64,000 nt of DNA, taken from Bradyrhizobium sp. B124 (GTDB lineage Bacteria > Pseudomonadota > Alphaproteobacteria > Rhizobiales > Xanthobacteraceae). The position numbers were made by a program, and so were the translations under genes. Location of the stretch: contig NZ_CP152413.1 of NCBI RefSeq assembly GCF_038967635.1, forward strand, positions 7,940,001 to 8,004,000. Reading direction: 5' to 3'. Within the stretch, counting starts at the first letter, position 1. Each line of letters opens with the position of its first letter. Positions 1-8,969 of this stretch are shown one piece after another. The notes below the pieces were generated by a model that did not search any database, was not told the origin of the DNA, and was given only the letters and a program-made list of their open reading frames with translations.

Positions 1-254
1 TAATGCCGCTAAATCGCACGCACCGGTCCCGCCAGGCGAGCAAGAAGCGAACCCATGCCGGACGCAGCGTCCGTTCATCGTGCTCTGGAGCGATATCGTT
101 GGAAGTAACGACAGGAGTCGCAGCGCCAGGGTATCTTGTGCCAGCCAATGAATAGACGTTTGGCAGGAAATTTTCCTTCAGATGATTCGGATCGCTACGT
201 AAACACCTGAATTCGCCTATCATGGTCTTTTCAGTATGGTAGGAGTTCCAAGCC

Positions 255-524
255 GTGCCGCCCGATCCCAAGGTTGCAGATTTTGCGCCCGACGCGCCCC
301 AGCTCACACAGTACGACGAGCAACACGCCATCACTTATATGCGTCTCCTCGATGCCGAAGCCGACAAGGCTGATTGGCGCGAGGTCGCGCGCATCGTGCT
401 TTGTATTGATCCCGCCCGAGAACCAGCCCGCGCCCGCCGTGCTTTCGAGAGCCATCTGGCTCGCGCCAAATGGGTGACGCGTCACGGCTACCGTGACCTC
501 CTGCGCGGGGGACCTAAAGAGTGA
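255..524 (+). CDS. qseM: QseM-like single-domain DUF2285 protein, copy 1
   Basis: This encodes an 89-residue protein that is essentially one DUF2285 domain, with core YMRLLDAEADKADWREVAR and a C-terminal HGYRDLLRGG. Stand-alone DUF2285 proteins of this size in Mesorhizobium islands include QseM, an antiactivator that binds TraR and FseA and blocks excision and transfer of the element. The start is a GTG preceded by TAGGAG at good spacing. An fseA-like gene lies 175 bp downstream on the same strand. The protein is about 80% identical by eye to the copy at 3089, and about 60 bp of upstream DNA is also shared. The family call is firm. The QseM role rests on size and neighbourhood. Confidence 0.7.
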   Translation: MPPDPKVADFAPDAPQLTQYDEQHAITYMRLLDAEADKADWREVARIVLCIDPAREPARARRAFESHLARAKWVTRHGYRDLLRGGPKE

Positions 525-698
525 GTAACGAATGCGTTTGGAAACGGGCGATACTTCGTGTCGAGGTTCAATCGCAAAAGTAGAGCGTTCCATCAATTAA
601 GTGCATCAACACCGAACAAACGCACTGGCACAACCAGAAATCGTCACATTTGTCGGGCTGCAATTCCTCTTGCGTGACCGAACGGGGAAAATGAGACA

Positions 699-1473
699 AT
701 GGCAGGTGCCAACTGGAGATCAGAGCAGGCATATCCTGACGCCCGGAAAGCAGAGACCGCGGACATAGCCTGGGAATGGCTTCGCCGTAATCGGGAGTAC
801 CAGAAGGACTATAGAATCTTCGTCCGTGGCGGACGGTCCAGCGCGATGGCGGATCACTTCCGCCGGAAGTGGGGGCTTACGTTTCGCGGCTGACCCGCAA
901 AAGACGTTCGACCAACAGGCTATTTTCTGGGCTCCTGAGGCGCTGTCGACGGTGCTGGCTGTCTCTGCGGCCGCGTCCAAAGAATACGAATTGGACATCG
1001 CCAAACTCGCGGACAGCAAGCTTCGTCATGCGCCGGATGGATGGCATGCAATCGTGCCGCTCGGAGGGGTAAAGCATCGCCTTTGGCTAAGAGAGCTTCC
1101 AGCGAGCGGATCGATGGTTGCGGTCGAGCTGCCGCTCGACCGCAATTTCGATATTCGCTTGCAGGCTGCACGTCGATTTTGGCTGGCGCTCGAACAGCGT
1201 CCCCTTGGACCACCCCCGCTTGCTCTACCGATCCTGACCCGGCGGCGGCTCATTCTCGCTATGCGAGCAGCGGATGGACGGCTGGAAGGAAACAGCTATC
1301 GCCAGATCGCGCAAGGCCTGTTTGGCGCGCATCGCGTTCCCGATCGAGGCTGGAAAACGGACAGTCTGCGCAGCAAGATTATTCGCTTGGTCAAGATAGG
1401 GCTACGTCTCATGCGGGGTGGCTATCGTGCATTGCTCCGTCACAAAGGAAGAGACAGGAACGATGCGTCCTGA
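699..1473 (+). CDS. fseA: FseA-like activator in two overlapping frames (predicted +1 frameshift), copy 1
   Basis: Two overlapping frames make one protein of about 257 residues. Frame one (699-893) carries the transcriptional-regulator-like N-terminal domain (AWEWLRRNREYQKDY) and stops just after WGLTF. The +1 frame continues directly as AADPQKTF and carries the C-terminal DUF2285 domain (GNSYRQIAQGLFG ... RGGYRALLRHK). Slippage on TTT-C at 882-885 joins them as WGLTF-AADP. In Mesorhizobium ICEMlSym(R7A), msi172 and msi171 are joined in the same way by programmed +1 frameshifting to make FseA, which activates the excisionase gene. The same junction in the second copy argues against random decay. 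The target genes (rdfS, int) are not in this window. Confidence 0.72.
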
Positions 1474-2484
1474 GCTCTGGCCGATCGCGAGCTACCGCCT
1501 TTCGCCGTGTATGCAGATCCTCGCTCACTGTCATTCACGTCACACTTTGGACGTTGCTGATAAATGGCGTTTCGTCCGTCCCTATCACCGCGAAGCTGGT
1601 CCAATTGTTTTCATACTGTCTGCCCCCGCTGCGGAGGAGTTGCAGTTCGGCGGCAAATGCGCGGCCTCAGTCCCTCCTGGCAGGCACAGCCGGGTGCGGT
1701 TACCCCTGCGCTCGGGCCGCCAGAGTGCCGATGACATTAGCTTGCTCCAGGGGGCGACGAAGCGCTTCGTCAAAGACGTGCATGCAGCCCTCGTTGGAGT
1801 GATGCTGGAATGCCCCAAAAGCGTTGAAGATGCGAATATCGATGCCGCTCTCAGTTAGTCGTGTCGCGGCGGCCTGACAAAGCATGTGAGGTGCAATGTG
1901 GCGCTTGATGCTCTCGATCCGAGCAAGTTTGTAAGCTCGAAGCGGACCGCGCCGAAAACCTCGTTCATTAAGGAGCAGTGCCCCGTGATCCGATAAGCGA
2001 GTAATGCGCCAATGAGCTTATGCTGATCTTTCCTGCGAGCAATGTTCGTCGCGTAGACGACGCGATCGCGGGAACCTTTTCTGCAAAATGCTGAGGCTTG
2101 CCGCATCCAGCGAGACGTCCACGGTGTCCAGCTGGCAGACCTCGCCGACCCGTATTTCGGCGGCGATCATCCGCGCCACCTTGGTTCTGTCGATAAAATT
2201 TTGGCTTCTTTCGATGGAGCGAAAAGCCCGTGGCGGCCAGAGACGTACCGGCCCCGTCGCGGGGTCGGGCCCGGGGCAATCTCCTACCTTGGGCAAGTTT
2301 GCCGATGTCGCCACACAGATCGTCACGACCACGCCAAAGTCACATCGAAGGCGCGCCCGCACTCGGCACATTGCGAATCCATGTTCGCCGCGGGAAAGCC
2401 TAATACGCGACCGCCAGAAATCATTTAGGTCGGCCTTCAAACGCCATGCACAAGGATCGGGGCCAGGCGTATATTGGGCTTGGC
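1474..2484. other. Decayed region without an intact gene
   Basis: No intact gene is convincing here. The minus strand holds short protein-like stretches in different frames at about 1700-1885, 1855-2106 and 2018-2440. These read as one gene broken by several indels, but I could not assign it to a family. In Mesorhizobium ICEs this neighbourhood may hold quorum-sensing genes; nothing here is clearly TraI or TraR. Confidence 0.4.
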
Positions 2485-2715
2485 CTACCTGGCGCGGCCC
2501 CTCTTTGCCGGCCGTTTCAGGAACTCATCTGGTTCAACGTCGAGCTTGTCGGCAAGGCGGCCTATGACTTTTATGCTGACGTAGTACGCGCCCTTTTCAA
2601 GCTGACTCAAATAGCTGCGGCTTATTCTGGCCTCCAGGGCAAGCTCGTCTTGGGACCATCCCCTCGCATTACGCAGACGGCGTAAATTATTCGCGAATGT
2701 CTCCCGCAAGTCCAT
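2485..2715 (-). CDS. qseC: QseC-like XRE-family transcriptional repressor
   Basis: This is a small helix-turn-helix XRE protein of about 76 residues. It begins MDLRETFANNLRRLR and has the HTH core ELALEARISRSYLSQLEKG, followed by a short basic tail KRPAKRGRAR. In rhizobial ICEs the small regulator QseC lies divergent from qseM and switches between repressing its own promoter and that of qseM. Here the gene is likewise divergent from the qseM-like gene at 3089, with a 370-bp gap that holds repeats fit to be operators. An in-frame ATG four codons upstream (2727) lies inside an inverted repeat, so the MDLRETF start is preferred. Only one qseC-like gene serves the two qseM-fseA pairs. Confidence 0.65.
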   Translation of the reverse strand: MDLRETFANNLRRLRNARGWSQDELALEARISRSYLSQLEKGAYYVSIKVIGRLADKLDVEPDEFLKRPAKRGRAR

Positions 2716-3088
2716 GCGGCAAAGCATGCCGCTTGCTCGATATACTGCACCTCGATATACTTAACAAAATGGCATCCCATGCACGTTATGAACGGAAAGC
2801 CCACGCGGCTACCCCGCTTGGTAAGCAAGAAACGAAGCTGAACCATGCGGGACGCCAAGTCTGCTGGTTGCGAGCTTCGAGCAATTTGGACTGTGATCAA
2901 ACGTCGTCTGAGAAAGGTCGGGTTGTCGAAATCGAAATGAGCGACACGAGCCGCCGCGCTCGGATCGCCGCCAGCCGCAGCCTGACGGTCTGTTGGGAGA
3001 TTGGCCTGCAGTGCGACATTCGGATCGCTACGAAGAGACCCTGAGTTCGGCTATCATAGCCTTTTCAATTTAATAGGAGTTTCAGGCC
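2713..3088. promoter_or_regulatory. Divergent qseC/qseM control region with direct and inverted repeats
   Basis: The 11-base repeat CTCGATATACT occurs at 2736-2746 and again at 2751-2761, a 15-bp period that puts both copies on nearly the same DNA face. An inverted repeat GCGGCA-5-TGCCGC (2716-2732) abuts the qseC start. A second one, GGCTA-TCA-TAGCC (3049-3061), lies about 28 bp before the qseM-like start. In known qseC/qseM systems the regulator binds two operators in this interval. That these repeats are the operators is inference. Confidence 0.5.
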
Positions 3089-3367
3089 GTGCCGCCCGTT
3101 CCCAAGATCGCAGATGTAGCGCCCGACGCGCCCCAGCTCACGCCCTACGACGAGCAACACCCCACCACCTACATGCGTCTCCTCGATGCCGAAGCCGACA
3201 ACGCGGATTGGCGCGAAGTCGCGCGCATCGTGCTTTGTATTGATCCAGCTCGTGAACCGGATCGCGCCCGCCGTGCGTTCGACAGTCATCTGGCTCGCGC
3301 CAAGTGGATGGCGCGGCACGGCTATCGTGATCTCCTGCGCCGGGGCTGGCCGAAGAGTGAACAGTGA
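3089..3367 (+). CDS. qseM: QseM-like single-domain DUF2285 protein, copy 2
   Basis: This 92-residue DUF2285 protein is a near-duplicate of the one at 255 (core RLLDAEADNADWREVARIV and RHGYRDLL). It has a GTG start with TAGGAG upstream. It is followed 162 bp downstream by a second fseA-like gene and preceded by the divergent qseC-like gene, which matches the known ICE control locus better than copy 1 does. Its predicted role is antiactivation of FseA and TraR through the DUF2285 fold. The few differences from copy 1 are mostly conservative, and both look intact. Confidence 0.72.
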   Translation: MPPVPKIADVAPDAPQLTPYDEQHPTTYMRLLDAEADNADWREVARIVLCIDPAREPDRARRAFDSHLARAKWMARHGYRDLLRRGWPKSEQ

Positions 3368-3529
3368 GTGCGTTTAGAACGAACAAGACTTCGTGTTGAG
3401 GTCCAATCGCAAAAGTAGGGCGTTCCATCGATTAAGTGCATCAACAACGAGCAAACGCACAAGCACGCCACAATTCGTCACATTTTTTGAGCTGCAATTC
3501 CCCTTGCGTGAAATGCACTGGGAAAACAG

Positions 3530-4319
3530 TTGATGGCAAGTGCTGATTGGAGATCAGAGCAAGCATATCCTGATGCCAGGAAAGTAGAAGCGGCGGACAT
3601 AGCTTGGGAGTGGCTTCGCCGTAATCGGGAGTACCAGAGAGACTATAGAATCTTTGTCGGCAGCGAACGATCCAGCGCGATGGCGGAGCACTTCCGCCGG
3701 AAGTGGGGGCTTTCGTTTCGCCGCTGATCCGCAAAAGAGGTTCGACCAACAGGCCATTTTCTGGGCGCCTGAGGCGCTGTCGACCGTGCTACCCGTCCGC
3801 GAAGTTGTCTCTCCGGCGGCATCTAAACAATACGACCTGGATATTGCCAAACTACCGGGCGGCGAGCTTCGTCATGCGCCCGATGGATGGCATGCCATCG
3901 TGCCGATCGGAGCGGTAAAGCATCGCCTTTGGCTAAGAGAGCTTCCACCGCGCGGATCGATGGTTGCGGTCGAGTTGCCGCTCGACCGCGATTTCGACAT
4001 TCGTCTGCGGGCAGCGCGTCGATTTTGGCTGGCGCTCGAACAGCGTCCCCTCGGACCACCCCCGCTTGCTCTATCGATCCTGGCCCGGCGGCGGCTCATC
4101 CTCGCTATGCGAGCAGCGGATGGATGGCTGAGAGGAAACAGCTATCGCAACATCGCGCAAGGCCTGTTTGGCACACTTCGCGTTCCCGATCGAGGCTGGA
4201 AAACGGACGATCTGCGCAGCCGGACCATTCGTCTCGTCAAGATGGGGCTACGTCTCATACGGGGCGGCTATCGTGCACTGCTCCGTCACAAGAGCAAAGA
4301 CAAGCACGACGCGTCATGA
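3530..4319 (+). CDS. fseA: FseA-like activator in two overlapping frames (predicted +1 frameshift), copy 2
   Basis: The architecture is the same as at 699: N-terminal frame 3530-3727 (IAWEWLRRNREYQRDY ... KWGLSFRR then stop), with the +1 frame continuing AADPQKRFDQQAIFW to the DUF2285 end (RGGYRALLRHKSKDK). Slippage at TTT-C, 3716-3719, gives WGLSF-AADP. The product would be about 262 residues, slightly longer than copy 1 because of a short insertion near VREVVSP. In R7A the fused product activates excision genes and is restrained by QseM. Both frames are open up to and beyond the overlap, so selection appears to maintain the fusion. Confidence 0.72.
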
Positions 4320-4559
4320 GCGGCTCGGCTGATCGGTTGGCTGCAACTGGCCTCCGAAATGTCGGATTAGGCCAGGGACCCCATCATTGCGCGCGGTATC
4401 CTTTGGACCCTCACTTTGGCTCGGTCCTCGCGGCGGCGGAACTTGGCCTTACCGTCGCATGTGAAAAGTGCAGACTGGTTTGCACCACTCGATTCCCGCC
4501 ACTTGAACGGACGTCTGCCATCGAATCCATTGACCACCTGTCTGACATAGCCTGATGCG

Positions 4560-4756
4560 AGGTCAGGCAGATTCCGGAATCGCGGCCTTTTTGCAGAGCC
4601 GGGCGACCCATCGGCAAAGGCTCGCGCGACTTCGGGATTGTCACTGCGGTCGACCGCATAGGCCCGATACTGCGTGCCATTGGACGTTCGCGATCCGGGT
4701 ATCACATGCAACGCGCGCTCGCGCACAAGATCGCTGACAATGATTTCAGGTGCAAC
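4560..4756 (-). pseudogene. LysR regulator C-terminal fragment, cut by IS630
   Basis: This matches the last ~65 residues of the LysR gene at 14987-15946 (shared HVIPGSR, QYRAYAVDRSDNPE, ARAF). The remaining 5' part of the gene is absent. The match ends exactly where the IS630 begins at the TA of 4757. It shows that a second copy of this LysR gene once lay upstream of phosphonate cluster 1. Confidence 0.75.
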
Positions 4757-4771
4757 TAGAGCATTTTCCGA

Positions 4772-5422
4772 TCACGTTGCGTCGTAGCCAGCTGCGGCGA
4801 GATAATTTTGACATTCCTGGGGTGAGAAGCGTTTGAGAGCGTTGGCGATTGCCTGCCAGAGATCGGGCATGGTACGGGCTGCCACGGCCCGCAACAGCGC
4901 CTTCAATTTAGAGAAGGCCATTTCGATCGGGTTGAAGTCTGGACTGTAGGGCGGGAGATAGAGCAGGCTTGCTCCGACCGCCTGGTTGGCCTCTCGAACG
5001 CCATGGACCTTGTGAGCGGGCAAGTTATCCATGATAACGGTATCGCCCGGCCGCAGCGATGGGGCCAGCAATTGTTCGACGTAGGCCAGGAAGGCGTCGC
5101 CGTCCATTGGACCGTCCAGAACAAGCGGCGCGATCAGACCGTCGGAGCGCAATCCAGCGGTGAATGTCGTCGTCTTCCAATGCCCGTGTGGGACGACTGC
5201 ACGACATCGTTCGCCGCGCGGCGAGCGCCCGTAAAGCCGTGCCATCTTGGTGTTGGCGCTGGTTTCGTCGACGAAGACGAGACGCTCAGGATCAAGATCG
5301 ATTTGCCCTTCGAACCACTCCTCACGCCCAGCATTTATATCGCCGCGCCGTTCTTTTTTTAAGTGTGATCTTTCTGCGCTAGAAGAAACGCCAGAGCGAC
5401 GCGATGCCGGCCGATATTCCAC
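4772..5422 (-). CDS. IS630 transposase DDE domain (orfB)
   Basis: The 216-residue DDE-superfamily catalytic half includes [36 protein letters not shown] and [16 protein letters not shown], which supply the three acidic residues (DE, DN, E). It overlaps orfA by about 44 bp in another frame, the usual layout in IS630 elements that fuse the halves by ribosomal frameshifting. The catalytic part looks intact. Confidence 0.8.
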   Translation of the reverse strand: MEYRPASRRSGVSSSAERSHLKKERRGDINAGREEWFEGQIDLDPERLVFVDETSANTKMARLYGRSPRGERCRAVVPHGHWKTTTFTAGLRSDGLIAPLVLDGPMDGDAFLAYVEQLLAPSLRPGDTVIMDNLPAHKVHGVREANQAVGASLLYLPPYSPDFNPIEMAFSKLKALLRAVAARTMPDLWQAIANALKRFSPQECQNYLAAAGYDAT

Positions 5423-5760
5423 GACGTTTCAACAGTTCCTGCAACTCGGCGAGCGTGATATCCAGCTTCGCTGTCACCGCGTCCAAAATCAACTGCGAAT
5501 GGGCTTCGATGCGCTGCGATTTGCGGTCACCGCCCTGGCGTTTAGGAACGATGTCGCCAACTTCCTTGAGGCGACTGCGCCAGCGGATCGCGCTGGCCGC
5601 GCTGACACCAAAGCGCTCGGCAGCCTGTCGACAGGACAGGCCACCGTCAATCGCGGCTACCACCCTTGGCGAAGTGCCGCGCGGCAATCAGGATGGAAGT
5701 GCGTATTCCCAGCCAGATTGTCGCGCTATAGCGAAGATCGACCGAAAGCGCCTTGGTCAT
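5379..5760 (-). pseudogene. IS630 transposase N-terminal HTH (orfA), disrupted
   Basis: The helix-turn-helix half reads VVAAIDGGLSCRQAAERFG and then KRQGGDRKSQRIEAHSQL. The expected N-terminus MTKALSVDLR is present at 5760-5731, but an insertion of about 60 bases in another frame separates it from VVAAIDGG. The full-length reading frame is therefore broken, and this copy is probably unable to transpose by itself. Confidence 0.6.
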
Positions 5761-5856
5761 ACATGCTGACCTCCTTCGCCAGCATGCAGCCTGAATCTGG
5801 CTCGCGGCCTTTTGGGAATCCCCAACCGATTCATTCCGGTCGGAAAATGCTCTCTA

Positions 5857-6280
5857 GGCATCGAGGGCGTCCCTCTGGTCGCCGGCTTCTATCATTTGCA
5901 GGCGTGTTCACGTGCAGGCCGGGTGTGAGACATCCTGCAGTCTGATCGCGATAATGCCGCCTTCGCCACCGACAAGGACTATTGGGCGCCGTGAGGTCCA
6001 GAGCATCGCCGCAACGTCGACCCCCAGCTCACCTTTGAGGGCCAACCGCACGTCTCCCCGATATACGCGGACCTGCGTTATCGGTCCGGAAGCGTTTAGG
6101 GATCACTGCAAACCGCCCGAGCCTCAGCTGGCTTGCTCTACATTGTTCTGGCCTTTCCGCCGCGTTCAGTGCAGTCTCGATCTCAAAGGGTGGCGGGCAG
6201 AGGAGGAGAGAGCCCATTAAGGTCGCCAACAACTGGCAGGGTTGAAGGATCTCCACGCAGTGATCCTCTCAGCTTTTCTG
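5857..6280. other. Gene-free stretch
   Basis: No supportable gene was found between the IS630 right end and the nucleotidyltransferase stop. Short open frames on both strands have no recognisable motif. Confidence 0.4.
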
Positions 6281-7069
6281 TTAAGTCGGTGGTGGCGGCA
6301 ATGCTGGTCGGCCCGCAAATATGCTCTCGGCGATCCGCCAATCGGCGGGAGTGTCGATCTCATACCACCTCAAACCATCGCACCGCGCCCCCGCAAGCTG
6401 CAGTCCGCGTCGTTCAATCAAATAAGCCAGGAGTTCCTCGGTATAGGATCGCGTGGCGCCGGAGGCGATGATTTCGTCGAGAGCTGGAACGATCGTGCCC
6501 CTGAGGGTCGAGGCGGCAAACCGCAGCAAATTCATCGTTTTGTAGAGAGTTGGACCGTCGACAACGAGGTTTTCCGCTGTTTGCTTCATCCGGAATTCGG
6601 AAATCAAGCCAGTATCCGACATTAAAACGGCCGATCCTTCCATCATTTCATTGAAGGGCACCACGGCAGCTGCATCAGGAGCGTCGCCCTTCATCAAGTA
6701 GCGCAGAACATCCAGCTCGAAAAAGACGTCTCCTTCCAGAACGTAGCAGTCGCCCGATAGCAATGTGTCGCGCGCAAGCCACAGCGAATACGCACTTCCG
6801 GTACTGTCAAAGGCCGGGGAGTCGACGTAATTGATCTCAAGCGTGCCGAAACGGCGACCGCACGCGTATTCAATAGCGTCCTTGCGGTAACCGACGACGA
6901 TCGTCACCTCTTCCACGCCGACAGCGTCCAGACTTCGAAGCGCATTATGGAGGATAGCCGTGCCGTTGACCTCGACCAAAGGTTTCGGCCGTAGATCCGT
7001 TAGCGGTCGCAGGCGAGAGCCAAGGCCAGCGGCGAGAATGATCGCGTTTTTGGGAGCATTGATAGCCAT
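6281..7069 (-). CDS. Sugar-phosphate/phosphonate nucleotidyltransferase, copy 1
   Basis: This 262-residue NTP-transferase-fold enzyme has the signature ILAAGLGSRLRPLTDLRPKP at residues ~11-30, the metal/substrate segment EGDVFFELD at about 110, and WYEID near the C-terminus. It resembles LicC/PntC-type cytidylyltransferases, which activate phosphocholine or phosphonates as CMP conjugates. It lies directly downstream of a PEP mutase gene on the same strand (183-bp gap), the usual pairing in nucleotidyl-activated phosphonate pathways. It is close to the copy at 50434. CMP activation of a phosphonate is inference from this pairing. Confidence 0.75.
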   Translation of the reverse strand: MAINAPKNAIILAAGLGSRLRPLTDLRPKPLVEVNGTAILHNALRSLDAVGVEEVTIVVGYRKDAIEYACGRRFGTLEINYVDSPAFDSTGSAYSLWLARDTLLSGDCYVLEGDVFFELDVLRYLMKGDAPDAAAVVPFNEMMEGSAVLMSDTGLISEFRMKQTAENLVVDGPTLYKTMNLLRFAASTLRGTIVPALDEIIASGATRSYTEELLAYLIERRGLQLAGARCDGLRWYEIDTPADWRIAESIFAGRPALPPPPT

Positions 7070-7252
7070 TTGAGTTCGCTCTGCCGTCGGGAATATCTCG
7101 TTTCGTTTGAGGCGATCAGGGGATGTCGGCGCGCAAGGACCTAGTCTTACTCATCAGAACCGTGAACGAGCCATGCATTGAAGGGGAGCGGAGCGAGTTA
7201 ACGGCGCCGGCGGCCGGCGTCGCCTTCCCAGAAGGGGCGTGAACGCAGTTGG

Positions 7253-8191
7253 CTATTGCCTTAACTTGTCAGGATGAAGGTATAGCGCTTCAGCGCTAGC
7301 AAGCTCTTTGTAATTGATCATGTTAAAGACATCGTCGAGTGTCGCGATGTCGGGCTCGACGTCCGTAGCGTTCTGGTCAGCAAATATGCGATCGCAGACC
7401 TGCCGCATTGATGCCAATGCGGCGCGCATGGAGTGGTTGGCCCAGATGACTGTGGAGATACGGGCACGACAATACTCAGAAGTGGGTGTTCGGTAGTATG
7501 TTGTTGGAACAACAACGACCGGTAACTTGTTCTGCCAGGTGCGCGTGAACGAAAGGATTTCATCTGCAGAGCTCATTCGCGAGTGAATGAGGATCGCATC
7601 GGCTCCTGCCTCAGCGTAAGCGTGAGCGCGTGAAATTGCTTCGTATAGTCCGTGGCCGGCGATTAAGGCCTCGATGCGGGCCACGAGCACGAGATCGTCC
7701 GCGACCGTGTCCTTCACGGCGCGCAAACGACCAGAGAACTCATCGATATCGGCGAGAGGATGCCGATCGCCGACGAAAGAATTTATCTTCGGAAAACAAT
7801 TGTCCTCGAGCGTGACGCCGGCAGCACCGCGCTGATGCAGTTTGCGGGCTAGCAGGCGAGCATTGTTGAAATTCCCGAAGCCGCCGTCTCCGTCGACCAG
7901 GACCGGAAGCTGGCCCGAGTCCACGATCCGCTCAACGGCATCGACAAGCTGACCCCACGATGCTTCGTTGGCGTCGCGGTAGCCTAGAGAGGAGGCAATC
8001 GATCGACCTGATGCCCAGAGGCCCTTGAAACCTGCGCGCTGAGCGATCGTCGCGGAGAGGCCGTCATGCGCCTCCATCAGGAACGAGAGTGTGTTTTTGG
8101 AGCAGACCTGAGCGCGGAGTGTGTCAGCGAATGAGGAATCAGCGCATTGATCAATGCCGTCGGCGAGGAGAGATTGTGAATGGTCTTGCAT
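7253..8191 (-). CDS. pepM: Phosphoenolpyruvate mutase, copy 1
   Basis: This is a PEP mutase / isocitrate lyase superfamily TIM barrel. PEP mutase rearranges PEP to phosphonopyruvate and forms the C-P bond. Visible motifs are WASGRSIASSLGYRDANE, the metal-site stretch VDGDGGFGNFNN, the gating loop EDNCFPKINSF, and VIWANHSMRA. The family signature is EDK-x5-NS; here K is N, while the later K and the NS are kept. The start is the ATG at 8191, matching the paralogue at 53741 (both begin MQD-QSxxAxG). A nucleotidyltransferase lies downstream. No phosphonopyruvate decarboxylase or aminotransferase accompanies this copy. Confidence 0.8.
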   Translation of the reverse strand: MQDHSQSLLADGIDQCADSSFADTLRAQVCSKNTLSFLMEAHDGLSATIAQRAGFKGLWASGRSIASSLGYRDANEASWGQLVDAVERIVDSGQLPVLVDGDGGFGNFNNARLLARKLHQRGAAGVTLEDNCFPKINSFVGDRHPLADIDEFSGRLRAVKDTVADDLVLVARIEALIAGHGLYEAISRAHAYAEAGADAILIHSRMSSADEILSFTRTWQNKLPVVVVPTTYYRTPTSEYCRARISTVIWANHSMRAALASMRQVCDRIFADQNATDVEPDIATLDDVFNMINYKELASAEALYLHPDKLRQ

Positions 8192-8310
8192 GCCGGACCC
8201 CTTAGCCGCTGACCGGCCGACGTTCGTCACTTGACAGGTGATATGTTTCTGTCCTCTCGATCAATTGCCAGAGTTGGCAGTTGACCAGCGCAGACCAACG
8301 CGGCATCTCG
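8192..8310 (-). promoter_or_regulatory. Conserved upstream region of PEP mutase copy 1
   Basis: About 110 bp upstream of this gene resemble the stretch upstream of the paralogue (53742-53860), with shared GGCCGACGTTC, GTTTCTGTC and GATCAATT. Conservation of non-coding DNA between duplicates suggests either retained control elements or a recent duplication. I cannot point to a specific promoter. Beyond it, to 8631, I see no gene. Confidence 0.35.
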
Positions 8311-8631
8311 CTATGGATGCGGCATGGGATTTTGCGCTAGGCACTTATTCTACCTCCGGTGGTTGGACGACCGCCCGTCGCTCAGAGGTGCAACGCCGCG
8401 CTTGCGTACGAAATGAAGTTGCTCCAGAACGAAGTATCAATGTGCCGTTCTAAACAATTTTATCTATTCGTTTGCCAAGGTTAACACGTGCCAGAGCGTA
8501 TAGCGCGGTTGACTTGCGTTAGGGGTCTGGCGCGAGAGCCTGTTCTCAATAAGGATTCTCAGGCGAGCTAAATCGTGACTCAAGGCTTCCGATAGAGGCG
8601 AGCTTGAGGCGCAAGCAACTATAATGGTTTA

Positions 8632-8960
8632 GTGACGCGGACTCGAAGCGCCTTGCCCGCCCTGGGCGGCCACGTGATCGACGCGGGGGTGATCGGCGGG
8701 ATCGTGCATATGCTGCGATCGGACGCGCGCTGGCACGATTGTCCGCCGGAATTCGGTCCCTACACGACGATTTGCAATCGCTTCAATCGCTGGAGCCGGC
8801 AGGCCATCTGCGGGTGTTGCGGCGTAGGGCAATTCAGGCGGATCTCATGGAAATCGACGAGGACCTCACATCGAGTACGTGTTCCACACCGACAAGGCAC
8901 ACTGCGGAAGCAGTTCTCCTCATTTCTCGCTCAAGCGTCTCATCTTTGGTTCGAAGGATT
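8632..8960 (+). pseudogene. IS5-family transposase N-terminal remnant
   Basis: The translation contains DARWHDCPPEFGPYTTICNRFNRWSRQAI, a hallmark of IS5-family (IS427 group) transposase N-termini. The frame degrades after about 60 residues and no catalytic domain follows. It is a relic only. Confidence 0.7.
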
Positions 8961-8969
8961 GAGCGACTC

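Larger units (their letters stand above)
4759..5854 (-). mobile_element. IS630-family insertion sequence
   Basis: Terminal inverted repeats GAGCATTTTCCG (4759-4770) and CGGAAAATGCTC (5841-5852) bound the element. TA lies just outside on the left (4757-4758) and two bases beyond the repeat on the right (5855-5856), as expected for the TA target of this family. It holds an orfA and an orfB in overlapping frames. It inserted into the LysR fragment. Confidence 0.8.

Noticed and set aside
1041..1802. 253-codon plus-strand frame over the first fseA gene
   Set aside because: It is out of frame with the DUF2285 domain and is Arg/Ser-rich, typical of an off-frame reading. The same off-frame stretch recurs over the second copy at 3887-4555.
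1700..2440. Possible decayed TraI-type autoinducer synthase
   Set aside because: The location next to fseA/qseM made this attractive, but none of the broken minus-strand frames shows the conserved residues of the family.
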